The notes below the pieces were generated by a model, which was not told the origin of the DNA, did no database searches, and saw only the letters and a list, made by a program, of their open reading frames with translations. 64,000 nt of DNA, taken from the NCBI RefSeq assembly GCF_029227915.1, contig NC_079880.1:622001-686000 (forward strand). The letters run 5' to 3'. This stretch comes from Hydractinia symbiolongicarpus. Taxonomy: Eukaryota; Cnidaria; Hydrozoa; Anthoathecata; Hydractiniidae. Positions 12,717 to 24,100 of this stretch are shown one piece after another (position 1 is the first letter of the stretch; every line of letters starts with the position of its first letter). Made by a program: the position numbers and the translations under genes.

Positions 12717-14958
12717 ATTGCCGAAACTCAGTGACTACACTTGGCGCTGTGGTAGCGCTTCATTTAAGAATTAACATGAAAAAGTCATTTTTTTACTGTG
12801 GGACCAATCCTAGCCGTTATCGCGCGCTGAAGAAATAGCGACAGTTTCAAAAACTACATTTCATTGACTTTCTAACGGTGTCAGTCCGTTTGAGTTACAA
12901 CGGTTGCGTCACATATTCGTACCAACATGAATTTAGCGATATTTTTCTGATATTACTAGGTTGCATCGCCTTTAACAATGAAACGATTGACTGTGGGACT
13001 TAATTGAACTAACTTTGGACTGTGACCTGATGAATGTGATAAATGAGACAATTGGACTCCAAGAAATAACATTGTTCTTATTTTGACATGATTGCCGAAA
13101 CTCAGCGACTACACTGGTCTCTGTGGTAGCGTTTCATTTAAGAATTAACATGAAAAAGTCATTTTTTTACTGTGGGACCAATCTTAGCCGTTATCGCGCG
13201 CTGAAGAAATAGCGACAGTTTCAAAAACTACATTTCATTGACTTTTTAACAGTATAAATCCGTTTGAGTTACAATGCTTGAATCACATATTCCTACCAAC
13301 ATGTATTTCTTGATATTTTTCAGGTATTACTAAGTTGTATGGCTTTTAACAGCAAAACGATTGACTGTGGGAATTAATTGAACTGAGTATGGACTGTGAC
13401 CTTATAAATATAAAAGTGAGACAATTGGACCGTTAGAAATAACATTCTTCTTAATTTGACATGATTGCCGAAACTCAGCGATTACACTGGGCGCTGTGGT
13501 AGCGCTTCATTCAAGAATTAAGATAAGAAAGTCATTTTTTTGCTGTGGGACCAATCCTAGCCTTTATTGCGCCCTGAAGAAATAGCGACAGTTTCAAAAA
13601 CTACATTTCATTGACTTTCTAACGGTTTTAGTCCGTTTGAGTTACAACGGTTGCGTCACATATTCGTACCAACATGAATTTAGCGATATTTTTCTGATAT
13701 TACTAGGTTGCATCGCCTTTAACGATGAAACGATTGACTGTGGGACTTAATTGAACTAACTTTGGACTGTGACCTGATGAATGTGACAAATGAGACAATT
13801 GGACTCCAAGAAAAAACATTGTTCTTAATTTGACATGATTGCCGAAACTCAGTGACTACACTTGGCGCTGTGGTAGCGCTTCATTTAAGAATTAACATGA
13901 AAAAGTCATTTTTTTACTGTGGGACCAATCCTAGCCGTTATCGCGCGCTGAAGAAATAGCGACAGTTTCAAAAACTACATTTCATTGACTTTCTAACGGT
14001 GTCAGTCCGTTTGAGTTACAACGGTTGCGTCACATATTCGTACCAACATGAATTTAGCGATATTTTTCTGATATTACTAGGTTGCATCGCCTTTAACAAT
14101 GAAACGATTGACTGTGGGACTTAATTGAACTAACTTTGGACTGTGACCTGATGAATGTGATAAATGAGACAATTGGACTCCAAGAAATAACATTGTTCTT
14201 ATTTTGACATGATTGCCGAAACTCAGCGACTACACTGGTCTCTGTGGTAGCGTTTCATTTAAGAATTAACATGAAAAAGTCATTTTTTTACTGTGGGACC
14301 AATCTTAGCCGTTATCGCGCGCTGAAGAAATAGCGACAGTTTCAAAAACTACATTTCATTGACTTTTTAACAGTATAAATCCGTTTGAGTTACAATGCTT
14401 GAATCACATATTCCTACCAACATGTATTTCTTGATATTTTTCAGGTATTACTAAGTTGTATGGCTTTTAACAGCAAAACGATTGACTGTGGGAATTAATT
14501 GAACTGAGTATGGACTGTGACCTTATAAATATAAAAGTGAGACAATTGGACCGTTAGAAATAACATTCTTCTTAATTTGACATGATTGCCGAAACTCAGC
14601 GATTACACTGGGCGCTGTGGTAGCGCTTCATTCAAGAATTAAGATAAGAAAGTCATTTTGTTGCTGTGGGACCAATCCTAGCCTTTATTGCGCCCTGAAG
14701 AAATAGCGACAGTTTCAAAAACTACATTTCATTGACTTTCTAACGGTTTTAGTCCGTTTGAGTTACAACGGTTGCGTCACATATTCGTACCAACATGAAT
14801 TTAGCGATATTTTTCTGATATTACTAGGTTGCATCGCCTTTAACAATGAAACGATTGACTGTGGGACTTAATTGAACTAACTTAGGACTGTGACCTGATG
14901 AATGTGATAAATGAGACAATTGGACTCCAAGAAATAACATTGTTCTTATATTGACATG
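12717..14958 (+). repeat. Two tandem 1121-bp trimers of the satellite
   Basis: Anchors at 12721 and 13842 (ccgaaactcagtgactacac) and at 13443 and 14564 (cattcttctt after gaccgttagaaataa) are each 1121 bp apart. The three monomers differ from one another, but the two trimers are nearly identical, with isolated changes such as aacgatgaaac versus aacaatgaaac near 13722 and 14843. This 1121-bp length equals that of the trimer at 6928-9281, but the constituent monomers are different, so the two trimer arrays arose separately. Confidence 0.85.
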
Positions 14959-15354
14959 ATTGCCGAAACTCAGCGACTACACTGGTCGCTGTGGTAGCGC
15001 TTCATTTAAGAATTAAGATGAAAAAGTCATTTTTTTACTGTGGGACCAATCCTAGCCGTTATCGCGCGCTGAAGAAATAGCGACAGTTTCAAAAACTACA
15101 TTTCATTGACTTTCTAACGGTGTCAGTCCGTTTGAGTTTCAACGGTTGGGTCACATATTCGTACCAACATGTATTTAGCGATATTTTTCCGATATTACTA
15201 GGTTGCATCGCCTTTAACAATGAAACGATTGACTGTGGGACTTAATTGAACTAACTTTGGACTGTGACCTGATGAATGTGATAAATGAGACAATTGGACT
15301 CCAAGAGAAAACATTGTTTTTAATTTGACATGATTGCCGAAACTCAGCGACTAC

Positions 15355-15817
15355 ATGTATGCAAATTTTAATTATTGTCCCTTAGTTTGGCATTTCTCTT
15401 CTTCGAAATCTCTATTGAAAATTGAAAAACTCCACAACAGGGCTTTAAGTTTTATTCATGATGACCCAAGACCAGTTGATTGCCTCCCAAATAAACATTA
15501 TATGGAATTACTAAGGCACAGATATTTATGCATAGAAATATTTAAAATTCGGAGAAACATCAGTCCTTCTTTCATGAAAGATATTTTCCTTTTTGAGGAA
15601 ACTGATAGGCCAGTAAGAAGTCAAAACTTGAACAACCATCGGTGTAAAAACAAGAGCCTTTGGTCTAAACAGTTTGCGATGTTTAGCCCCAAAAGATTGG
15701 AATAAACTTCCTTTTCATACGAAGAGTTGCGAAGATCTAGTTAAATTTCAGCAAATGATTAAAAAATGGAATGGCTCTCACTGTTCATGCACAGAGTGTC
15801 GGCAACTGATTCCATAA
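15355..15817 (+). pseudogene. ORF2 reverse transcriptase C-terminal remnant, frameshifted (copy 1)
   Basis: The frame encodes the tail of a LINE ORF2 protein, downstream of the catalytic RT core. It opens with a segment containing NFNYCPLVWHF, followed by SLLKIEKLHNRALSFIHDD, a signature often seen at the C-terminus of jockey/CR1-type RT proteins in invertebrates. The palm motifs, including the YxDD box, are absent because the element is truncated. The first frame is open to a stop at 15703-15705. Homology then continues one base out of phase: an extra C at about 15657-15658 shifts the frame, and the second frame runs on to TAA at 15815-15817 with APKDWNKLPFH-type sequence and a Cys-rich end (HCSCTEC). 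An apparent longer frame from 15334 begins at TTG in satellite sequence, so its first seven residues are not retrotransposon. Not functional. Confidence 0.88.
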
Positions 15818-16010
15818 CTTGCGTAATCAATACGAAAATGGCAGAGGGGAAATGTTTATCTTTTATTTATTATTTATTCATTATTTATTTATTATAGTTT
15901 TCATCTAAATTGTAAATATATAAAAATATTTGGTCGGTTTTGATTAGTTTTTTGCAAAATATTATTTTTTAAAGAACTATTGTATATAATAACCGACGGT
16001 AAATAAATTA
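15818..16010 (+). other. LINE 3' untranslated region (copy 1)
   Basis: AT-rich sequence between the ORF2 stop and the (AATC)n tail. It includes tttattatttattcattattt-like low-complexity sequence near 15863-15893. By analogy with other LINEs this region would carry the signal that the element's own reverse transcriptase recognises, but no defined structure is evident to me. Confidence 0.7.
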
Positions 16011-16034
16011 AATCAATCAATCAATCAATCAATC
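16011..16034 (+). repeat. (AATC)6 LINE 3' tail (copy 1)
   Basis: Six exact AATC units directly precede resumed satellite (tttggcgctgtgg). A short tandem tail in place of poly(A) is a known feature of CR1/L2-related LINEs and marks the exact 3' end and the + strand orientation of the insertion. Confidence 0.92.
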
Positions 16035-16036
16035 AT

Positions 16037-19000
16037 TTGGCGCTGTGGTAGCGCTTCATTTAAGAATTAAGATAAAAAAAGTCATTTTTTACTGTGGGAC
16101 CAATCCTAGCCGTTATCGCCCGTGAAGAAATAGCGACAGTTTCAAAAACTACATTTCATTGACTTTTTAACAGTATCAATCCGTTTGAGTTACAACGGTT
16201 GCGTCACATATTCGTACCAACATGAATTTAGCGATATTTTTCTGATATTACTAGGTTCCATCGCCTTTAACAATGAAACGATTGACTGTGGGACTTAATT
16301 GAACTAACTTTGGACTATGACCTGATGAATGTGATAAATGAGACAATTGGACTCCAAGAAATAATATTCTTCTTAATTTGACGTGATTGCCGGAACTCAG
16401 CGATTACACTGGGCGCAGTGGTAGCGCTTCATGTAAAAATGTAGATAAATAAGTCATCTTCACTGTGGACCAATCATAGCCGTTATTGCGCACTGAAGAA
16501 ATAGCGACACTTTCAAGAACTACATTTCATTGACTTTCTAACGGTATCAGTTCGTTTGAGTTACAACGGTTGGGTCACATATTCTTACCATCATGTATTT
16601 AGCGATATTTTTCTGGTATCACTAGGTTGCATCGCTTTTAACAATGAACCGATTGACTGTGGACTTAATTGAACTGATTTTGGGCTGTGACCTTATAAAT
16701 GTAAAAGTGAGACAATTGGACTCCAAGAAATAACATTCTTCTTAATTTGACATCATTGCTGCAACTCAGCGATTACACTGGGCGTTTTGTTAGAACTTCA
16801 TTTGAAAATAAAGATAAAAAAGTCATTTTTAACTGTGGGACGAACTCTAGCCGTTAGCGCGCGCTGAAGAAATAGAGACAGTTTCAAACGCTACATTTCA
16901 CTGACTTTCTATCGATGTCAGTCCGTTTGAGTTACAACGGTTGGGTCACATATTCGTACCAACATGTACTTAACGATATTTATCTGATATTACTCGGTTG
17001 AATGGGTTTTAACAATAAAACGATTGACTGTGGGACTTAATTGAACTAACTTTGGACTGTGACCTGATAAATGTGAGAAATGAGACAATTGGACTCCAAG
17101 AAATAATATTCTTCTTAATTTGACGTGATTGCCGGAACTCAGCGATTACACTGGGCGCAGTGGTAGCGCTTCATGTAAAAATGTAGATAAATAAGTCATC
17201 TTCACTGTGGACCAATCATAGCCGTTATTGCGCACTGAAGAAATAGCGACACTTTCAAGAACTACATTTCATTGACTTTCTAACGGTATCAGTTCGTTTG
17301 AGTTACAACGGTTGGGTCACATATTCTTACCATCATGTATTTAGCGATATTTTTCTGGTATCACTAGGTTGCATCGCTTTTAACAATGAACCGATTGACT
17401 GTGGACTTAATTGAACTGATTTTGGGCTGTGACCTTATAATTGTAAAAGTGAGACAATTGGACTCCAAGAAATAACATTCTTCTTAATTTTACATCATTG
17501 CCGCAACTCAGCGATTACACTGGGCGTTCTGTTAGAGCTTCATTTGAAAATAAAGATAAAAAAGTCATTTTTAACTGTGGGACGAACTCTAGCCGTTAGC
17601 GCGCGCTGAAGAAATAGAGACAGTTTCAAACGCTACACTTCACTGACTTTCTATCGATGTCAGTCCGTTTGAGTTACAACGGTTGGATCACATATTCGTA
17701 CCAACATGTACTTAACGATATTTATCTGATATTACTCGGTTGAATCGGTTTTAACAATAAAACGATTAACTGTGGGACTTAATTGAACTAACTTTGGACT
17801 GTGACCTGATAAATGTGAGAAATGAGACAATTGGACTCCAAGAAATAATATTCTTCTTAATTTGACGTGATTGCCGGAACTCAGCGATTACACTGGGCGC
17901 AGTGGTAGCGCTTCATTTAAAAATGTAGATAAATAAGTCATCTTCACTGTGGGACCAATCATAGCCGTTATCGCGCACTGAAGAAATAGCGACACTTTCA
18001 AGAACTACATTTCATTGACTTTCTAACGGTATCAATCCGCTTCAGTTACAACGGTTGCGTCACATATATTCGTACCAACATGTATTTAGCGATACTTATC
18101 TGTTATTACTAGGTTTCATCGCTTTTAACAGTGAAACGATTGAATGTGGGACTTAATTGAACTAACTTTAGACTGTGACCTGATGAATGTGATTAATGAG
18201 ACAGTTGGACTCCAAGAAATAACATTCATCTTAATTTGACATGATTGCCGGAACTCAGCGATTACACTGGGCGCTGTGGTAGCGCTTCATTTAAAAATTT
18301 AGATAAATAAGTCATTCTTTACCGTATGACCAATCCTAGCCGTTATTGCGCGCTGTAGAAATAGCGACAGTTTCAAAAACTACATTTCATTGACTTTCTA
18401 ACGGTATCAATCCGCTTCAGTTACAACGGTTGCGTCACATATATTCGTACCAACATGTATTTAGCGATATTTATCTGTTATTACTAGGTTTCATCGCTTT
18501 TAACAGTGAAACGATTGACTGTGGGACTTAATTGAACTGATTTTGGACTGTAAACTTATAAATGTTATAAGTGAGACAATTTGACCCCAAGAAATAACAT
18601 TCTTCTTAATTTGACATGATTGCCGGAAGTCAGCGATTACACTGGGCGCTGTGGTAGCGCTTCATTTGAAAATTTAGATAAATAAGTCAATGTTTATTGT
18701 GGGACCAATCCTAGCCCTTAGCGCGCCCTGAAGAAACAGAGACAGTTTCAAATACTACATTTCATTGATTTTCCAACGGTATCAGTCCGGTTCAACTACA
18801 ACAGTTGAGTCACATATTCGTACCAACATGTATTTAGTGATTGTTACCGATATTACTAAGTTGTATCGCTTTCATCAGTGAAACGAGTGACTGTGGGACT
18901 TAATTGAACTGATTGTGGACTATGACCTTATAAATGTAATAAGTAAGACAATTGGATTCCAAGAAATAACATTTTTCCTAATTTGACATGATTGCCAGAA

Positions 19001-20507
19001 CTCAGCGATTACACTGAGCGCTGGAGTAGCACTTAATTTAAAAATGTAGATAAATAAGTCATTTTGTACTGGGGGACCAATCCTAGCCGTTATCGCGCGC
19101 TGACGAATTAGCGACATTTTCAAAAAGTGCATTTCATTGACTTTCTAACGGTGTCAGTTCCTTTGAGTTTCAACGGTTGGGTCACATATTCGTACCATCA
19201 TGTATTTAGCGGTATTTTTCTGGTATTACTTGTTTGCATTGTTTTTACCAATGAAACGATTGACTGTGGGACTTAATTGATCTAACTTTGGACTGTGACG
19301 TTATAAATGTTATAAGTGAGACAATTGGACTCCAAGAAATAACATTGTTCTTATTTTGACATGATTGCCGAAACTCAGCGACTACACTGGTCTCTGTGGT
19401 AGCGTTTCATTTAAGAATTAACATGAAAAAGTCATTTTTTTACTGTGGGACCAATCTTAGCCGTTATCGCGCGCTGAAGAAATAGCGACAGTTTCAAAAA
19501 CTACATTTCATTGACTTTTTAACAGTATAAATCCGTTTGAGTTACAATGCTTGAATCACATATTCCTACCAACATGTATTTCTTGATATTTTTCAGGTAT
19601 TACTAAGTTGTATGGCTTTTAACAGCAAAACGATTGACTGTGGGAATTAATTGAACTGAGTATGGACTGTGACCTTATAAATATAAAAGTGAGACAATTG
19701 GACCGTTAGAAATAACATTCTTCTTAATTTGACATGATTGCCGAAACTCAGCGATTACACTGGGCGCTGTGGTAGCGCTTCATTCAAGAATTAAGATAAG
19801 AAAGTCATTTTGTTGCTGTGGGACCAATCCTAGCCTTTATTGCGCCCTGAAGAAATAGCGACAGTTTCAAAAACTACATTTCATTGACTTTCTAACGGTT
19901 TTAGTCCGTTTGAGTTACAACGGTTGCGTCACATATTCGTACCAACATGAATTTAGCGATATTTTTCTGATATTACTAGGTTGCATCGCCTTTAACAATG
20001 AAACGATTGACTGTGGGACTTAATTGAACTAACTTAGGACTGTGACCTGATGAATGTGATAAATGAGACAATTGGACTCCAAGAAATAACATTGTTCTTA
20101 TATTGACATGATTGCCGAAACTCAGCGACTACACTGGTCGCTGTGGTAGCGCTTCATTTAAGAATTAAGATGAAAAAGTCATTTTTTTACTGTGGGACCA
20201 ATCCTAGCCGTTATCGCGCGCTGAAGAAATAGCGACAGTTTCAAAAACTACATTTCATTGACTTTCTAACGGTGTCAGTCCGTTTGAGTTTCAACGGTTG
20301 GGTCACATATTCGTACCAACATGTATTTAGCGATATTTTTCCGATATTACTAGGTTGCATCGCCTTTAACAATGAAACGATTGACTGTGGGACTTAATTG
20401 AACTAACTTTGGACTGTGACCTGATGAATGTGATAAATGAGACAATTGGACTCCAAGAGAAAACATTGTTTTTAATTTGACATGATTGCCGAAACTCAGC
20501 GACTACA
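16037..20507 (+). repeat. Satellite array between the two LINE copies (subfamily B then A)
   Basis: Monomer phase resumes directly after the LINE. One A-like monomer is followed, from about 16365, by subfamily B, marked by aaatgtagataaataagtc and tattcttcttaatttgacgtg. Within B, a two-monomer pattern repeats about 737 bp apart (cactgggcgcagtgg at about 16405 and 17142). At 19317 the second copy of the 5152-bp duplication begins and the sequence abruptly returns to subfamily A up to the second LINE insert. No gene is present. Confidence 0.95.
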
Positions 20508-20969
20508 TGTATGCAAATTTTAATTATTGTCCCTTAGTTTGGCATTTCTCTTCTTCGAAATCTCTATTGAAAATTGAAAAACTCCACAACAGGGCTTTAA
20601 GTTTTATTCATGATGACCCAAGACCAGTTGATTGCCTCCCAAATAAACATTATATGGAATTACTAAGGCACAGATATTTATGCATAGAAATATTTAAAAT
20701 TCGGAGAAACATCAGTCCTTCTTTCATGAAAGATATTTTCCTTTTTGAGGAAACTGATAGGCCAGTAAGAAGTCAAAACTTGAACAACCATCGGTGTAAA
20801 AACAAGAGCCTTTGGTCTAAACAGTTTGCGATGTTTAGCCCCAAAAGATTGGAATAAACTTCCTTTTCATACGAAGAGTTGCGAAGATCTAGTTAAATTT
20901 CAGCAAATGATTAAAAAATGGAATGGCTCTCACTGTTCATGCACAGAGTGTCGGCAACTGATTCCATAA
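20507..20969 (+). pseudogene. ORF2 reverse transcriptase C-terminal remnant, frameshifted (copy 2)
   Basis: Same remnant as at 15355-15817, with the first frame ending at 20855-20857 and the second at 20967-20969. The extra C lies at about 20809-20810. Sharing the same disabling change shows the element was already dead when the 5152-bp unit was duplicated. The catalytic RT core is absent, so no activity is expected. Confidence 0.88.
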
Positions 20970-21162
20970 CTTGCGTAATCAATACGAAAATGGCAGAGGG
21001 GAAATGTTTATCTTTTATTTATTATTTATTCATTATTTATTTATTATAGTTTTCATCTAAATTGTAAATATATAAAAATATTTGGTCGGTTTTGATTAGT
21101 TTTTTGCAAAATATTATTTTTTAAAGAACTATTGTATATAATAACCGACGGTAAATAAATTA
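20970..21162 (+). other. LINE 3' untranslated region (copy 2)
   Basis: Duplicate of 15818-16010; AT-rich, with no differences seen. Confidence 0.7.
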
Positions 21163-21186
21163 AATCAATCAATCAATCAATCAATC
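21163..21186 (+). repeat. (AATC)6 LINE 3' tail (copy 2)
   Basis: Six exact AATC units, the same number as in copy 1. Short tandem tails often change length, so equal length supports a very recent duplication. Confidence 0.92.
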
Positions 21187-24100
21187 ATTTGGCGCTGTGG
21201 TAGCGCTTCATTTAAGAATTAAGATAAAAAAAGTCATTTTTTACTGTGGGACCAATCCTAGCCGTTATCGCCCGTGAAGAAATAGCGACAGTTTCAAAAA
21301 CTACATTTCATTGACTTTTTAACAGTATCAATCCGTTTGAGTTACAACGGTTGCGTCACATATTCGTACCAACATGAATTTAGCGATATTTTTCTGATAT
21401 TACTAGGTTCCATCGCCTTTAACAATGAAACGATTGACTGTGGGACTTAATTGAACTAACTTTGGACTATGACCTGATGAATGTGATAAATGAGACAATT
21501 GGACTCCAAGAAATAATATTCTTCTTAATTTGACGTGATTGCCGGAACTCAGCGATTACACTGGGCGCAGTGGTAGCGCTTCATGTAAAAATGTAGATAA
21601 ATAAGTCATCTTCACTGTGGACCAATCATAGCCGTTATTGCGCACTGAAGAAATAGCGACACTTTCAAGAACTACATTTCATTGACTTTCTAACGGTATC
21701 AGTTCGTTTGAGTTACAACGGTTGGGTCACATATTCTTACCATCATGTATTTAGCGATATTTTTCTGGTATCACTAGGTTGCATCGCTTTTAACAATGAA
21801 CCGATTGACTGTGGACTTAATTGAACTGATTTTGGGCTGTGACCTTATAAATGTAAAAGTGAGACAATTGGACTCCAAGAAATAACATTCTTCTTAATTT
21901 GACATCATTGCTGCAACTCAGCGATTACACTGGGCGTTTTGTTAGAACTTCATTTGAAAATAAAGATAAAAAAGTCATTTTTAACTGTGGGACGAACTCT
22001 AGCCGTTAGCGCGCGCTGAAGAAATAGAGACAGTTTCAAACGCTACATTTCACTGACTTTCTATCGATGTCAGTCCGTTTGAGTTACAACGGTTGGGTCA
22101 CATATTCGTACCAACATGTACTTAACGATATTTATCTGATATTACTCGGTTGAATGGGTTTTAACAATAAAACGATTGACTGTGGGACTTAATTGAACTA
22201 ACTTTGGACTGTGACCTGATAAATGTGAGAAATGAGACAATTGGACTCCAAGAAATAATATTCTTCTTAATTTGACGTGATTGCCGGAACTCAGCGATTA
22301 CACTGGGCGCAGTGGTAGCGCTTCATGTAAAAATGTAGATAAATAAGTCATCTTCACTGTGGACCAATCATAGCCGTTATTGCGCACTGAAGAAATAGCG
22401 ACACTTTCAAGAACTACATTTCATTGACTTTCTAACGGTATCAGTTCGTTTGAGTTACAACGGTTGGGTCACATATTCTTACCATCATGTATTTAGCGAT
22501 ATTTTTCTGGTATCACTAGGTTGCATCGCTTTTAACAATGAACCGATTGACTGTGGACTTAATTGAACTGATTTTGGGCTGTGACCTTATAATTGTAAAA
22601 GTGAGACAATTGGACTCCAAGAAATAACATTCTTCTTAATTTTACATCATTGCCGCAACTCAGCGATTACACTGGGCGTTCTGTTAGAGCTTCATTTGAA
22701 AATAAAGATAAAAAAGTCATTTTTAACTGTGGGACGAACTCTAGCCGTTAGCGCGCGCTGAAGAAATAGAGACAGTTTCAAACGCTACACTTCACTGACT
22801 TTCTATCGATGTCAGTCCGTTTGAGTTACAACGGTTGGATCACATATTCGTACCAACATGTACTTAACGATATTTATCTGATATTACTCGGTTGAATCGG
22901 TTTTAACAATAAAACGATTAACTGTGGGACTTAATTGAACTAACTTTGGACTGTGACCTGATAAATGTGAGAAATGAGACAATTGGACTCCAAGAAATAA
23001 TATTCTTCTTAATTTGACGTGATTGCCGGAACTCAGCGATTACACTGGGCGCAGTGGTAGCGCTTCATTTAAAAATGTAGATAAATAAGTCATCTTCACT
23101 GTGGGACCAATCATAGCCGTTATCGCGCACTGAAGAAATAGCGACACTTTCAAGAACTACATTTCATTGACTTTCTAACGGTATCAATCCGCTTCAGTTA
23201 CAACGGTTGCGTCACATATATTCGTACCAACATGTATTTAGCGATACTTATCTGTTATTACTAGGTTTCATCGCTTTTAACAGTGAAACGATTGAATGTG
23301 GGACTTAATTGAACTAACTTTAGACTGTGACCTGATGAATGTGATTAATGAGACAGTTGGACTCCAAGAAATAACATTCATCTTAATTTGACATGATTGC
23401 CGGAACTCAGCGATTACACTGGGCGCTGTGGTAGCGCTTCATTTAAAAATTTAGATAAATAAGTCATTCTTTACCGTATGACCAATCCTAGCCGTTATTG
23501 CGCGCTGTAGAAATAGCGACAGTTTCAAAAACTACATTTCATTGACTTTCTAACGGTATCAATCCGCTTCAGTTACAACGGTTGCGTCACATATATTCGT
23601 ACCAACATGTATTTAGCGATATTTATCTGTTATTACTAGGTTTCATCGCTTTTAACAGTGAAACGATTGACTGTGGGACTTAATTGAACTGATTTTGGAC
23701 TGTAAACTTATAAATGTTATAAGTGAGACAATTTGACCCCAAGAAATAACATTCTTCTTAATTTGACATGATTGCCGGAAGTCAGCGATTACACTGGGCG
23801 CTGTGGTAGCGCTTCATTTGAAAATTTAGATAAATAAGTCAATGTTTATTGTGGGACCAATCCTAGCCCTTAGCGCGCCCTGAAGAAACAGAGACAGTTT
23901 CAAATACTACATTTCATTGATTTTCCAACGGTATCAGTCCGGTTCAACTACAACAGTTGAGTCACATATTCGTACCAACATGTATTTAGTGATTGTTACC
24001 GATATTACTAAGTTGTATCGCTTTCATCAGTGAAACGAGTGACTGTGGGACTTAATTGAACTGATTGTGGACTATGACCTTATAAATGTAATAAGTAAGA

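Larger units (their letters stand above)
1..15355 (+). repeat. Satellite array, subfamily A (about 373-bp monomer)
   Basis: This stretch is head-to-tail copies of one AT-rich monomer. Successive monomer starts, taken at the cattcttctt or cattgttctt motif, fall at 1, 374, 746 and 1119, giving a 372-373 bp period that continues to 15355. Landmarks recur in every copy in the same order: tttgacatgattgcc, the hairpin gcgctgtggtagcgc, gtgggaccaatcctagcc, catttcattgacttt, cgtaccaacatg, attactaggttg and ggactgtgac. Subfamily A is marked by aagaattaagat before a T-rich run and, in many copies, by cattgttctt at the start. No copy is inverted. I found no gene: frames are short and interrupted by shared stops and small indels. 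The satellite family is not one I recognise. Confidence 0.97.
15356..16036 (+). mobile_element. 5'-truncated non-LTR retrotransposon, 3' end only (copy 1)
   Basis: A 681-bp non-satellite insert splits one monomer at about monomer position 44. The two halves, 15312-15355 and 16037-16364, add up to one full monomer, so no target sequence was lost. No target-site duplication longer than 2-3 bp is visible. The insert holds the C-terminal end of an ORF2 reverse-transcriptase protein, a 3' UTR of about 200 bp and a terminal (AATC)6 run in place of poly(A). Severe 5' truncation and a short-repeat 3' tail are typical of CR1/L2-type LINEs; the exact clade cannot be fixed from so short a piece. Confidence 0.9.
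14165..19316 (+). repeat. Tandem segmental duplication, copy 1 (5152 bp)
   Basis: Every stretch I compared between this interval and 19317-24468 is identical, including the LINE fragment, its frameshift and its (AATC)6 tail. The first upstream difference is at 14164 versus 19316 and the first downstream difference at 19347 versus 24499. The breakpoint therefore lies in 30 bp of shared monomer sequence, beginning tgagacaattggactccaag. That fits unequal exchange between two monomers in register. The unit is about 12 monomers plus a 681-bp insert. The lack of differences means either a very recent event or an assembly artefact. Confidence 0.93.
20508..21188 (+). mobile_element. 5'-truncated non-LTR retrotransposon, 3' end only (copy 2)
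   Basis: Exact duplicate of the insert at 15356-16036, shifted by 5152 bp and sharing the same satellite flanks. It arose by duplication of the host array, not by a second retrotransposition: the insertion point in the monomer, the frameshift and the tail length of six AATC units are all the same. Confidence 0.9.

Noticed and set aside
15334-15705. Intact small gene with a start at 15334
   Set aside because: The start codon is TTG in satellite sequence. The rest is the 5'-truncated, frameshifted tail of a LINE reverse transcriptase.
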